From assembly GCA_963170055.1 (NCBI GenBank), contig CAUJGJ010000025.1, positions 2,303,601 to 2,367,600 on the forward strand: DNA of 64,000 nucleotides, read 5' to 3'. The notes below the pieces were generated by a model, which was not told the origin of the DNA, did no database searches, and saw only the letters and a list, made by a program, of their open reading frames with translations. Origin of the DNA: Halisarca cf. caerulea (taxonomy: Eukaryota > Porifera > Demospongiae > Chondrillida > Halisarcidae). This document shows, in pieces, positions 1 through 10,698 of this stretch. Within the stretch, counting starts at the first letter, position 1. Each line of letters begins with the position of its first letter. A program made the translations under genes and the position numbers.

Positions 1-658
1 CATACATTGCCTCCTTCACCAACAGTCTCACTATGTCCAACAAGGAAGATGCAACTCTTGAATTGGACTTGAGAGCTACTTTTACTATCTCTAATTTAGC
101 AGATCTCTTAAGTAATCCTCGCCCATTAATAAAACTCTCTAAAAGCTGCTTCAAAAAAGTTTGAGTTGAAAGGAGAAAGTCATTCAGGGAAGCGAGCGGC
201 TCAATTCTCAATCCACAGCGAGCAAAGGTATCCTGTGCGTGCAAGACAATGTCCGTGAGTTCTTGCAGTCCCTGAACAACTTGCGCGACCGATCCACTCT
301 CCAAGACGACACGAGAACTGCTGTGCTCCGAAAGCATGCGAGATCCACCTACTTCCAAGGAACCAGAACTGCTCTTCACGTACGATTCAATTGCCTGAGA
401 ATTAGTACCGGAAGAAGGGTCCTTAATACTACTGCTGCCATCGAGGGAGCTTCCTTCCAGAGTGCCTATTTCTTCAAGTTTACTTCTCTCCTTCGGTCGA
501 CCATGAGAACCTTGGGATGATAGATAGCTTCTCATAGACGAATTCATATCAACACTAGTAAGTCCCTCGAAAAAAAGAACAAGGCTATTCCCTTTTGTAT
601 TATCTATGTCCTCACTTTCTTCAGGCACAGGGAAAATATTTCGATCCACTCCCTCCAT
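1..658 (-). CDS. Unrecognised protein, 5' part, runs off the left edge
   Basis: Read on the minus strand, an ATG at 658-656 opens 219 codons without a stop to the edge of the window, so the 3' part is missing. The product begins MEGVDRNIFPVPEESED. Residues about 30-110 are rich in Ser, Gly and Glu and look disordered. From about residue 125 it becomes helical with regular Leu/Ile/Val spacing (for example VVQGLQELTDIVL). I do not recognise a family. Support for a real gene comes from the long open frame and from a diverged partial duplicate at 5508-5727, next to the second methyltransferase. The start lies beside a CACGTG box at 674-679 that is also present in the duplicate. Confidence 0.6.
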   Translation of the reverse strand, partial: MEGVDRNIFPVPEESEDIDNTKGNSLVLFFEGLTSVDMNSSMRSYLSSQGSHGRPKERSKLEEIGTLEGSSLDGSSSIKDPSSGTNSQAIESYVKSSSGSLEVGGSRMLSEHSSSRVVLESGSVAQVVQGLQELTDIVLHAQDTFARCGLRIEPLASLNDFLLSTQTFLKQLLESFINGRGLLKRSAKLEIVKVALKSNSRVASSLLDIVRLLVKEAMY

Positions 659-830
659 TTTGATTTTCTAGTCACGTGATACATCTAAGTAGTGCTTTTA
701 CTGCCATGATACTACTAGTCTCGCGGGCCAGACCCTTAAATGAGCAACGGTCTGAGTCAAACCCAGTCAAACCAGCACTTTTTTGGCGCAGAGCGCGCAT
801 GATCCTGTGCCGACGATAGTTAATAGGATA
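659..830. promoter_or_regulatory. Putative divergent promoter, partly duplicated at 6217-6262
   Basis: The bases around 640-690 (a CCACTCC..TCCA..TTTTGA stretch followed by TAGTCACGTGA) reappear at about 6222-6260, just upstream of the second methyltransferase. Both copies contain the E-box CACGTG. In the duplicate this segment lies only about 30 bases before the methyltransferase start codon. I infer that it was originally a shared head-to-head promoter of the minus-strand gene and a methyltransferase. Confidence 0.4.
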
Positions 831-1894
831 CCGTATTTTTTCCAATTAGCGCGCCTCTCTAATGATGGCGCCCCTTCGACTCAAAGATAATTACCGAGCG
901 GTTTAGCGAGGTTAATTGTTTCCGTCGTATAGGGGAGTCTGATCGAGAAGCCCACGCACTTAATCGTATATTTTGGCCAATATGTCGTTTCTTTGTGCGC
1001 AAGTTGCAAGTCGGTGATAAAGTAAAGTGGCAGTGAAGTGGCAATAACAGAAGCGGGCAAACGTGTTCTATGTGATAAGGTAAACTTTATGTGCATTTCC
1101 CCACTGGGTATTAGACAAAACGCGCCCAAAGTCACTTACGTTTGGGTCCGTGACAGTCCCATCTTGACCGATACGAAAAAATTAACAATCTTCATTATTA
1201 TTACACAATAATGTCTAAAACTTCTATACAGCGATTTCCAAGTTTCTTCCGCTAAACAGTAGGATTCACAATTTTGTTGTTCGGGTGATCGAATTGAGTA
1301 GCCATTGTGTCAGCCATTGTGTCGGACATCTTTAGGGGCATCTTTTTTGCAACTGCGCATGCGCAAGGACACGTGTAGATTATATGGCGCTATCTCCAAG
1401 ACTGCTCTGTTTGCTTTCTTTGTTGTTTCGGCGAAGTCTGTAGGACGTCTTCTTTCTCTGACAACTTTGTTCGAGTACAAGCTATAAAAATGAAAAAATA
1501 AAGGAATTACGAACTGCTGGCAACTTTTACCAATAAACTGGCGGCCCATTTTGCTTGGAGTCGAACATGTCAGTTTTATCTATGGTTTCGAAACAAGTGA
1601 TTTAGCGAAAAGAAGTAAGAAAATTGAAGTGTGAAGTGTCATAAAAAGGTATTGATTGACAAATTACAGTTCAATATCGTTCGTGTGTTGCGTACTTTTG
1701 TTATTGTTTTCCACTGTACTTGGAACACTTGATTTGACTAACTACGGTTCATGTGCACCACTTTGCACCATCTTGTGATAAAATTATACATATTTGATTG
1801 ACATAATCTGCAATGTGTGATTATATCTGATATGATAGAGACTAATTGCATGCTACGTTGACTTATGATAATATAACTTTCAAACAAATTCTAT

Positions 1895-2046
1895 AACGTA
1901 ACAGATCATTTGTACAAAATCAATGCACAAAATGTTCTGGCCATGTAGGCCTTCATCAGCTACATAAAATGTTTTATACAGCTGATGAAGGCCTACGTGG
2001 CCGAAACGTTGTGTGCATTGATTTTGTACAAATAATCTGTTACGTT
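1895..2046. repeat. Foldback repeat, two 67-bp arms around an 18-bp loop
   Basis: Bases 1895-1961 and 1980-2046 are near-perfect reverse complements. The right arm contains CTGATGA, a GGCC/GGCC hairpin and GAAAC in the order of a hammerhead-ribozyme core (1982-2007). One base between CTGATGA and the hairpin is unpaired and stem III is unclear. An outer inverted repeat (about 1621-1641 and 2064-2083) encloses it. Confidence 0.6.
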
Positions 2047-2334
2047 CCTGATCGAATGTAAACTGACACTTCACATTTCATTTAACATCCTGATATATAC
2101 ATGCAGCTCGTTTTCGCTGGTATTGTTGGTATGCCGTTTTCTAAAATTATACATGCAATACAGCAAAGAAAACATGTAATTGAGCACATGATGTATTCAA
2201 CTTGACTATTGTTTGTCGAAGTCTAAGTCTGAGAGATGTATGTAGTACATGTATGGAACATGCACCGCTATGCCAAATATTATTATAATGTGACATCAGT
2301 GGACTTTCAAACTGATATAGCAAATGATTATATA

Positions 2335-2825
2335 CCGTATATGCTCTAATTTTTCTTCATTCCAAATATTCGTCATGGGCTCCAAAAGGGATGAAAAGCA
2401 TTCTAATTGATGACGAAATAACATGTGTTTTAATCCTACATATGTCAGAGACCCTAATTATTCGTCACGCAGGCTGGCCGCCTTCATTCTGCCATTTGTT
2501 GTGCCATTGATATACCGTACTGGAGAAACCGCTGTTCCTTCGTTTATATTTGTCATTTTTATTTCGTTTGAGTAATCGTCAAATCATGGAAGATTTTCAT
2601 TTTTCATTCGAAATTTCTTGTATATGTGCATGGTATCCTCGAACAGGCGCAACAGTTCTCAAGCTAGAAACGTCTATTTTTTGATGGTTCTAATTCACCG
2701 TCATTGATTCTAAATATTTGTCCCCCCATTCCAATTATTCACCACCTTTCAGAAACCTTGCAATTCCATTCCAAATGACGTTTTTTCGTGACAATTGCTC
2801 TGACGAAAAATTAGAACATAAACGG
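2335..2825. mobile_element. MITE with TIRs and TA target sites
   Basis: The ends read CCGTATATGCTCTAATTTTTC and, inverted, GAAAAATTAGAACATAAACGG. TA flanks lie at 2333-2334 and 2826-2827. The element is 491 bp with no coding capacity. Its ends resemble those of the larger enclosing element, so it belongs to the same superfamily. Confidence 0.55.
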
Positions 2826-4471
2826 TATATGCACATTTATGTATATTTGTTAAATTCTGATTTTAATTGGATTATACCATGTGAAATGTGTCTGAAGACG
2901 GCCTCTGCAGAAACCATGGATTTCATCGCAATCAAGCAAATCTAATGTAACCCAAAATTTGAACCTATTTTATACACAGCAGCCTGTGTCGCAACTGTAC
3001 TCCAAGCACCTGAATATGTCAAATCCACAAATTTAAATGCACTTACATACAAATCATCTAAAAACACAATGTCATGCAGATTGGCTACACATCACAGAAA
3101 CAAATTTCATGTACGTATGAGCAGCAAGTTATAAATGACATTGTGTGATGTATGTTCAATCAATATGAAGTTCATGGATTCAAAAGAAATTTTAAAGTCA
3201 GACTTAATTCTTGAAAGAAAAAAAACAGACTGTTTGTTCAAATAGAACCAAATAATAAACCAAAAATGTTTGCAACTTCGTTTCTATCACTCGATCATGC
3301 AGTTGTGTGGTGGTACATGAATTACAATATTATTGATTCAGAATTAATCAAGGTCTACGAATGCATATGTTCAGGTAAATTGACAATAGCATTATGTTGA
3401 GGAAGCATAATTATAATACTAACTTCTAGCACCATGGACTGCAAATTGGTTTCTTGTGCAGATTATGTGCAGTGGTACATGTCACATGCATTGCTCAGTG
3501 CTAGTGTCAATTTGAATGTTCAAGCAGGCCAAATTGAACCAAGCATTGCAATTCAATTGAATCATATACAATGAAAAGTGACCATTTATTTTGGCAATGC
3601 AAATTTAACGCAGTGTCACCAGAAGAAATAAAAACTCAACAGATTTGTGTCAATCACTGATGCATGACTCAATCAAATTGAATGTCAAATGTCACAAATT
3701 GCAAATGTTACACTGTCGTACAGCCTTGCTTCACGAGTACTGATACTGTAGTTTACACACTGTGTCTTGCAAGCATGTGTCAAGTGAGTAAACAACAAAA
3801 CTGCTAACTTTGCATCTGCATGGCCATTGTAATATACCATTGCACTGGCAATCTAGCCTTATAACTCAAAGCATGAGCACACACATCAGTTTTGAATTCA
3901 TAAGCAGCAGTCAAAATGGAATTGAACACAATTCAATTTCTATTTCAAAATTCAATTTTTGTTTTAGCAATCGCGAGGTTCTGAACTTGGTTCACAACTA
4001 GTATTTTTCATTCTAAAGAAGAGCCTCCCAGACAAGGAATTTATTTTTGGGGGCGCTTAGTAATTGGAATCCTCCTGACGGTGAACTGCAGTAACGGCAT
4101 ACAAGTGGTGGGTGTTGGCTAAATCCCTTTCATAATCGAACATCTCTTCATTTCAAGGTTCCAATCTGTCTTTGTGGACCATAATAACCGTGCAAAACAT
4201 AATCTACCTTCCACGTGTGGACTCGACGGGCCGCCATTATTATATCGATCGAAAATCATTCTAATTACTAAGCGCCCTTCTAATGATGGCGCCCGGTCGA
4301 AGTATTTGTATTTTCTCCTCTCTAAAAAAGCACCTCCTGCTCCAGTATTTTATTTTTTGGGGGTGCGCTAATTGGAAGAAATACGGTAGTTTAAGGTTCA
4401 CAATATGACGCAGCCCTGAGCGTTGCGTCGCGCCGCGTCGTCAGCGTCGATGTGACGTCGGGCAGAATAAA

Positions 4472-5320
4472 ATGGCGGCCGGCGTAGGATCTGGTTTCGA
4501 GACTAGTAAAACCTCAAGTACAAAAGGGCCATCACAAGAGAGTGATTTTGCAGCTAGGCACTTTCTAGAAACAAGATATCGCGAAGACTGCGACCGCTTT
4601 CCAGTTGGCGTTGCTCGTGCGAAGTGCTACAACCTGTTGTACAAGAAATACTGCCCGGGAGTAGTGGACCCGAATGCGTCCAAATCCCTCGACATAGGCT
4701 GCGGACCCACGCTCACTGGTGCAATTGGATTGGCTCCTTACGTCTCCAGCATCGTGTTGTCCGAATATGAACACACCAACCTAAACGAATTGAAATTGTG
4801 GAAAGAGAAATCTCCTAAGGCCTTCAACTGGCTTCCGTTCATGTTAGCTACTCTAACCGGCAGTGAGGATGATAAACATAATATAGATGATGGCTACATT
4901 CGAGCTCAGGAAGAGGAAATTCGCGGGAAAATTTCCGATATCATACCATGTGATGTGAGGACCAAGGAGATAATCGATCCGAGGTACGTTCCCAAAGGCG
5001 GTTTCGATGTGGTAACATGCATGGGAGCGTTGGAGGCTGCTGCATCTACGATGTCAGAATTTTACTGGATGTTTGAGAATGTCAGCTCAGTACTGAAGCC
5101 AGGTGGACTGTTTGTAGTTTACGTTAGCTTAAGAGGCACTTTTTATTCTCTAGGTGAACCTCCAAAAAGGTATCCAGAGCTATACGTAACAGAGAGTGAT
5201 GTTCAGGATGCCTTGGGCAGGGCTGGATTTAACACCCAAGAATGGAACATTACATCCAACAAGAAGTCACCATCTACTGATGTAACAGGATATTATATTG
5301 GTGCAAGTTTCAAACAGTAA
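4472..5320 (+). CDS. NNMT/PNMT/TEMT-family S-adenosylmethionine methyltransferase, copy 1
   Basis: A single-exon frame of 282 codons with a well-placed start (A at -3, G at +4). The family includes nicotinamide, phenylethanolamine and thioether N/S-methyltransferases, small cytosolic enzymes that move the methyl group of AdoMet to a small amine or thioether. Visible family features are the AdoMet-binding motif I LDIGCGPTLTGAI (residues about 73-85), the acidic loop LSEYEHTNLNELKLW after the next strand, and the late motif FDVVTCMGALEAAA with a following LKPGG turn. The length fits NNMT-like enzymes. No targeting sequence is visible: the N-terminus is Gly/Ser/Thr-rich. A TGACGTCG CRE-like site lies about 20 bases upstream and AATAAA follows at 5400. 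The exact substrate cannot be read from the sequence. Confidence 0.85.
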   Translation: MAAGVGSGFETSKTSSTKGPSQESDFAARHFLETRYREDCDRFPVGVARAKCYNLLYKKYCPGVVDPNASKSLDIGCGPTLTGAIGLAPYVSSIVLSEYEHTNLNELKLWKEKSPKAFNWLPFMLATLTGSEDDKHNIDDGYIRAQEEEIRGKISDIIPCDVRTKEIIDPRYVPKGGFDVVTCMGALEAAASTMSEFYWMFENVSSVLKPGGLFVVYVSLRGTFYSLGEPPKRYPELYVTESDVQDALGRAGFNTQEWNITSNKKSPSTDVTGYYIGASFKQ

Positions 5321-5507
5321 ATAGATATGCCTTTTGTAAATACGTTTGAATCAAATGTACAGGTCCATGGACTGTACTGTCTATTAATTTTCAACTTGTA
5401 ATAAATATAAACAAAAGAAGACCATTCAAAACACCATGTAGATGATACACTCCCAAGTGCTTCGATAGTGCATAAATGGCTATAAGGTTATCAGCTGTGC
5501 CATTATG

Positions 5508-5727
5508 CTTAGAAGAGTCATTAATACTATTGCTGGCATCAAAGGAGCTTCCTTCTAGAGTGCCTATTTCATCAAGTCTACTTCTCTCCTTCGGTCGACT
5601 ATGAGAGCCCTGAGATAGCTTCTCATAGATCTAGATGCATTCATATCAACACTAGTAAGTCCCATAAAGAAAAGAACAAGGCTATTCCCTTCTACTTTTT
5701 CTACGTTCTCACTTTCTACTGGCATAG
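5508..5727 (-). pseudogene. Decayed duplicate of the left-edge minus-strand gene
   Basis: This segment aligns with about 408-632 (shared runs such as CTTCTCTCCTTCGGTCGAC and CATATCAACACTAGTAAGTCCC), with substitutions and small indels. The frame is not kept. The corresponding start region reappears near 6222-6250 without an ATG, after about 490 bases of unrelated sequence. It is the broken 5' end of a duplicated gene copied together with the second methyltransferase. Confidence 0.65.
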
Positions 5728-6289
5728 ATACTCTATGCTATGGCCATCCCATGTACACACCGGAAGGCGAAGACAGTGCATGGGATGGTTGTAAAAGGCC
5801 AGACTAAGAGAGCTCAGTAAGCCATAATTATTACCATAATACAACATGTGTGAAATGTAAGGTACAAGCAAAATTATTACTAGGTGAGCATAATTGACAC
5901 ATAGGGTAATGCAGGGTAACTTGGAACGCCTGGATAACTTGGAATGGCTGGGTAGAAGTAGTGTCAATAGTAAGTTACAGCATAGATACTCAAACAGGTA
6001 CAATGTTTGATCAGTAATGTCTCCGTGAACTGGGCATTTAGCAGTAGCATAGATAATCTATACATACGTATGCAGCTCTATGGCAGTAGCAAGTATAGCG
6101 CTGGGCAGCTTACTCATAGCAGAAGATACAGGCTCTGTTCCAAGTTACCCTACTTAAATTTACCCTAAATCAAAATGTAACTGGGCAACAAAGATTCTGA
6201 TCATTCAATCTGCAACAACTTCTGTCCACTCCTTCCAATTTTGAACTAGTCACGTGACGCACATGCGCCGGTCTATTACGTACTTGAAC

Positions 6290-7192
6290 ATGGCGCAAAT
6301 TCGTTTGCCTTCTTTGTACGTATGTCGATTCAGTCAGTCAAGAATTCCTTTTGTAGGCGGCACCACGAAAGTTGTGAGTCGTAAAACCTCACGTACACCA
6401 GGGCCATCACAGGGGAGCGATTTTGCAGCTAGGCACTTCCTAGAAACAAGGTATCGAGAAGGCAGCGACCGCTTCCTAACTGGCGTTGCTCGTGCGAAGT
6501 GCTACAATCTGTTGTACAAAAAACACTGTCCGGGAGTAGTGGACCCGAATTCGTCCAAAGCTCTGGATATAGGCTGTGGACCCACGCTCACTGGTGCAAT
6601 TGGATTGGCTCCTTACGTCTCCAGCATCGTGTTGTCTGAATACGAACACACCAACCTAAACGAATTGAAATTGTGGAAAGAGAAATCTCCCCAGGCCTTC
6701 AACTGGCGTCCGTTCATGTTAGCTACTCTGACCACCAGTGAGGATGATCAACATATTGATGATGCATACATTCGCGCACGGGAAGAAGACTTTCGCAGCC
6801 AAATCTCTGATATCATACCATGTGATGTGAGAACCAAGGAGATAATTGATCCGCAATACATTCCCAAAGGGGGCTTCGATGTGATAACATGCATGGGAGC
6901 GTTGGAGGCTGCTGCATCTACGATGTCAGAATTGTACTGGATGTTTGAGAATATCAACTCACTAATGAGGCCAGGTGGACTTCTTGTTGTTTACATTAGC
7001 CTAAAATGTACTTACTATTCTCTCGGTGAACCTCCCAAAAGGTATCCAGTGCTTTATATTACAGACAGTGATGTTCAGGATGCCTTGGATAAGGCTGGAT
7101 TTAATGCCAAAGACTGGAGCATTACACCCAGCAGGGAGTCACTGTTTACTGACGTTAAAGAATATTATATTGGTGCAAGTTTCAAGCTGTAA
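6290..7192 (+). CDS. NNMT/PNMT/TEMT-family methyltransferase, copy 2, possible mitochondrial presequence
   Basis: A close tandem paralog of the gene at 4472. It carries the same motif I (LDIGCGPTLTGAI), the LSEYEHTNLNELKLWKEKSP segment and the TCMGALEAAASTMSE motif. I place the start at 6290 (A at -3, G at +4; 300 aa); an in-frame ATG at 6263 has a poorer context. The first 35 residues differ from copy 1: they are basic and hydrophobic with almost no acidic residue (MAQIRLPSLYVCRFSQSRIP, then several K/R), as in a mitochondrial import signal. Targeting is inference. CACGTG lies about 40 bases upstream. An AATAAA overlaps the stop codon at 7191-7196. The substrate is unknown. Confidence 0.83.
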   Translation: MAQIRLPSLYVCRFSQSRIPFVGGTTKVVSRKTSRTPGPSQGSDFAARHFLETRYREGSDRFLTGVARAKCYNLLYKKHCPGVVDPNSSKALDIGCGPTLTGAIGLAPYVSSIVLSEYEHTNLNELKLWKEKSPQAFNWRPFMLATLTTSEDDQHIDDAYIRAREEDFRSQISDIIPCDVRTKEIIDPQYIPKGGFDVITCMGALEAAASTMSELYWMFENINSLMRPGGLLVVYISLKCTYYSLGEPPKRYPVLYITDSDVQDALDKAGFNAKDWSITPSRESLFTDVKEYYIGASFKL

Positions 7193-7763
7193 TAAATTTC
7201 TATCAATTTAAAATGACTTTTTGCAATATGTTAAATTTAAATTAATAAGTTTAAAATTTGAAGGTCCATTGTCACCATTAATTCTTATGACTTGGCTTAG
7301 AACAAAAGAAACCATCCTAACTCCCACATTAGATGGACCAGGTAGTTCAACTCCTTCGAAGTACTTCAATATAATGTGTATTAAAGAGTTAGACTGAGTT
7401 TGAAAGTTATCAGCTTTGGACATCATATAATTATTCTTTGTAGGACCATAGCACATGTAAGGTAGAGCACTTTGGCTCTAAGACTTATTTTTAGCAGCAC
7501 CCTTGTTTCTTGCATTGCAATATCCATGACTGCGCATACTATTATAAAGTTTTAATCTCAATTCTATTAGCATTAAAAGTTTTTTTGCTTCCTTGACTGT
7601 ATAAAACAGTGTAAAATGCCATTTGGTACTCGAAAAGGGTGACTACATATGTATAACACATCAGACAGATGGCCAGATTAAACAGGTTATGATGTATGGG
7701 ATTAGATGGCTGTTTGTTCGGGTATAGGGAAGTCAGCGACCTTATTAGGCAGTTGACCGCATT
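7193..7763. other. Intergenic, no gene seen
   Basis: The AT-rich spacer after the second methyltransferase contains only short open frames without recognisable protein features. Confidence 0.5.
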
Positions 7764-8352
7764 TAATTTACATACCATGCTGTTCATGTTGTAAGCAGTC
7801 ATATACATACCATGCTGTTCATGCTGCAAGCAGTTGTTTACATGCCATGCTGTCCATGCTGCAAGCAGTTGTTTACATGCCATGCTTTTCATGCTGCAAG
7901 CAGTTGTTTACATGCCATGCTGTTCATGTTGTAAGCAGTCATATACATACCATGCTGTTCATGTTGTAAGCAGTTGTTTACATGCCATGCTGTCCATGCT
8001 GCAAGCAGTTGTTTACATGCCATGCTTTTCATGCTGCAAGCAGTTGTTTACATGCCATGCTGTTCATGTTGTAAGCAGTCATATACATACCATGCTGTTC
8101 ATGTTGTAAGCAGTTGTTTACATGCCATGCTGTCCATGCTGCAAGCAGTTGTTTACATGCCATGCTTTTCATGCTGCAAGCAGTTGTTTACATGCCATGC
8201 TGCCCATGTTGTAAGCAGTCATTTACATGCCATGCTGTTCATGCTGCAAGCAGTTGTTTACATGCCATGCTGTTCATGCTGCAAGCAGTTGTTTACATAC
8301 CATGCTGTCCATGCTGCAAGCAGTTGTTTACATGCCATGCTGTCCATGCAAT
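7764..8352. repeat. 35-bp minisatellite, about 16-17 copies
   Basis: The unit reads approximately CCATGCTGTTCATGCTGCAAGCAGTTGTTTACATG. Variant units (TTGTAAGCAGTCATATACATAC and GCTTTTCATGC types) recur in the same order about every 140 bp between 7770 and 8170, so the array has a higher-order four-unit period. The Cys/His-rich open frames across it are by-products of the repeat. Confidence 0.9.
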
Positions 8353-8423
8353 ATGTTGCAGTATGTACTAGCACCTCTAGCTGGCCATGTAGTGTTATGT
8401 ACAGCCATGCATATCATCACTAT

Positions 8424-8738
8424 ACAGCAGACCCTCACTTATCCGGACTGCACTTATCCGAAGGCTCTGATTCTATCTGAACGCTAAAATTTCAGTGCAG
8501 TAGTCTGACCATAGACAGTATTCCACAGGCTATTTCAATTATTAGGTAACTTAAAGTAGCATGAATGTGTATGTACTGTATGTACTTGCCATTGTGAGTA
8601 TAGCTCTTAATTATTAACCAATTGTGTGTACACAGCATATAGTGACGTATGTGCGCATGCAATGCATTTGTTTCAGTTAATTATCTGAAGGATTCATCCC
8701 TCGGTCCCAATGTGTTCGGATAAGTGAGGATCTACTGT
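8424..8738. mobile_element. MITE, TIR with CTCACTTATCCG
   Basis: The left end CAGCAGACCCTCACTTATCC is matched by an inverted right end, GGATAAGTGAGGATCTACTG. TA lies before the left end. It is about 315 bp and noncoding. It belongs to the pogo/Tc1-like 'CAGTnnAnCCTC' group that is repeated through the window. Confidence 0.65.
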
Positions 8739-8739
8739 C

Positions 8740-9580
8740 ATTATTAAACCCTACAAACATACACATGCAGCAATATACCATGCATGCATGCATGCACTAG
8801 TATTGCACTTTTGGCAATACATGTACAGTATATTATACTTGTATTTTCCGATGACGTCATACATCAAAGAGACTGCCAGGGCAGTATTTGTGGTACTGTT
8901 CCGCTAGCTAGGGCGGTACCACATAAGCGCCCGCCTTAAAATAGATCATTAGTTGTCACTTAAGTTAGTCTAAAATTGATTGAACAAAAATGTCATGCAA
9001 GTGCCAATATAGTGCAGCTGCTTGAGAGGTGACAATAGGAAATAAGATAGTTATAATACCACGTGCACATGGCTTCTTTAGGGAACAACAATTTTAATGT
9101 CATGCTTATATTGACCTCATCCCTCGGGTGCTATGCACCCTAGCTTGGGCCCTACTCCCTAAGAAGCCATGTGGTAACTATATAATAATATATATCCAGG
9201 TTGAGCCCTTAATTCCTGCATGATATACCATGCACACCTCATACATGCAGACTTAAATTGTGTATATATAGCAGATCAGTCTTATATAAAAATTATTTAT
9301 AGTATAATATTATACCTCATGCATGATCATGCGTTTGCATTGCACGCGTGCAGAAACGTGCAAGCATGCAATGCTGACCCTCCATCATAATAATTTAACT
9401 ACATAAATTTGCATGCATGTGCATGATTGATTCATTGGTATATATATATAGAATATATAATCATTACACAATTAAATTTAGTGCATGCAATATATACAAT
9501 TATATTTTTCTATACTGCATGCGTATGCATATATACAAATTCCATGACAATTGTCAATTAGAATTAATAATTAATAAAAC
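8740..9580. other. AT-rich intergenic sequence
   Basis: Dense TATATA and TGCATGCA runs. No open frame with protein-like content and no TIR pair that I could define. Confidence 0.4.
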
Positions 9581-9583
9581 CTA

Positions 9584-9850
9584 GCTGTCTTAAAGACCAC
9601 TCTCATATAGAAGGACCACCTGTCTACAGAGAACGTGCATGGTATAGGCTGGCTCATTGTCCATGGCCACTTCCATTGTACTAATACTGTACTGTAGCTG
9701 TACTGTACTGTAGCTGTCTTAAAGACCACTCTCATAGAAAGACCACCTGTCTACAGAGAACGTGCATGGTATAGGCTGGCTCATTGTCCATGGCCACTTC
9801 CATTGTACTAATTAAAGCACCTCCGTAGAAGGACCACGTGTCTACAGAGA
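9584..9850. repeat. Tandem duplication of about 130 bp
   Basis: The segment starting AGCTGTCTTAAAGACCACTC recurs at about 9713 with the same GAACGTGCATGGTATAGGCT and CATGGCCACTTCCATTGTAC blocks. A third, partial copy follows (AAGGACCACGTGTCTACAGA). The units resemble internal parts of the 'CCTGTCT' MITEs found elsewhere in the window. Confidence 0.6.
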
Positions 9851-10698
9851 CCATGCATGATCATGGTCCCTTGCATGAGTGGAAACAGGTTGATTTAATT
9901 TTTTATGTACTGTATTATACGAAATTATATACACGCACATCATATAATTATATATAGAGATAATAATAATTATTAATTTAAGGCCAGCATATAGGGTGCA
10001 TGCATGGGCATGTATGCAATGAATGCATAATATATATGCATATATTATGTATAATTAAATGCATACATATGCATATATAAGTGTATAATATATATTATTA
10101 TGTGCCTCTAGCTAATCAGTCTATTAAAATTACCCCTTACATGGAAATCTATAATCAATCTGGATTCAATCCGGATTTAAATATAGTCTGGATCAAGCCT
10201 AGACCACCTTCTAAGGTGGTCTCAATCCACATTCTTGATTTGGATTAACTCACACATGTGAACGTGTTGATCCGGATTCAATCTAGATTCAATCTGGATT
10301 AAAGGAGCCATGCATGTAAAAGCGGTCTATAATGCCATGCACATGTACACGTGTACATTATGTGACCCTCGAGGATCCAGACTGGCCTATATAGCTATTT
10401 ACAATAATTATAATAATATATAATGAGTATATATTACATAATAACAATAATAATAATTATTATTTGCACATGCATGCATACACATTTGTAAATACAGCCC
10501 TATAGAGTGTAACCATTCTAAACCTAACACCCGGCTGCGGGACCAATTAAAGAAAAGTTTGCATGGTCCAGGGAGGTGTCCGGCCAGATTGGAGAGGTTC
10601 TATAACACAGCATGCAGGTATAGTGAGCAGGACGTGAAAACATATGTCCAGTTTAGAGAAGGTTCCATGATTATCGGGAAGGTTCGGTTTAGAGGTTC

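Larger units (their letters stand above)
831..4386. mobile_element. TIR-bounded stretch of about 3.56 kb, TA target site
   Basis: The left end reads CCGTATTTTTTCCAATTAGC and the right end is its near-perfect inverse, GCTAATTGGAAGAAATACGG. Both are flanked by TA (829-830 and 4387-4388), as expected for a Tc1/mariner-type insertion. No transposase ORF is visible inside. The interior is AT-rich and carries a foldback repeat and a smaller MITE. A second inner copy of the end motif lies near 4050-4300, so this may be two related short elements rather than one long one. It separates the unrecognised minus-strand gene from the first methyltransferase; in the duplicate the two sit almost back to back. 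Confidence 0.45.

Noticed and set aside
1982..2007. Calling an active hammerhead ribozyme
   Set aside because: The core words are present, but one unpaired base and no convincing stem III or cleavage triplet leave it as a resemblance only.
6254..6262. GTG as start of the second methyltransferase (likewise GTG at 59496 and 36775)
   Set aside because: Nuclear animal genes start at ATG; in-frame ATGs in better context follow at 6290, 59517 and 36805.
7834..8487. Regularly spaced repeats resembling a CRISPR array
   Set aside because: The units are contiguous, have no unique spacers, and the genome is eukaryotic; it is a minisatellite.
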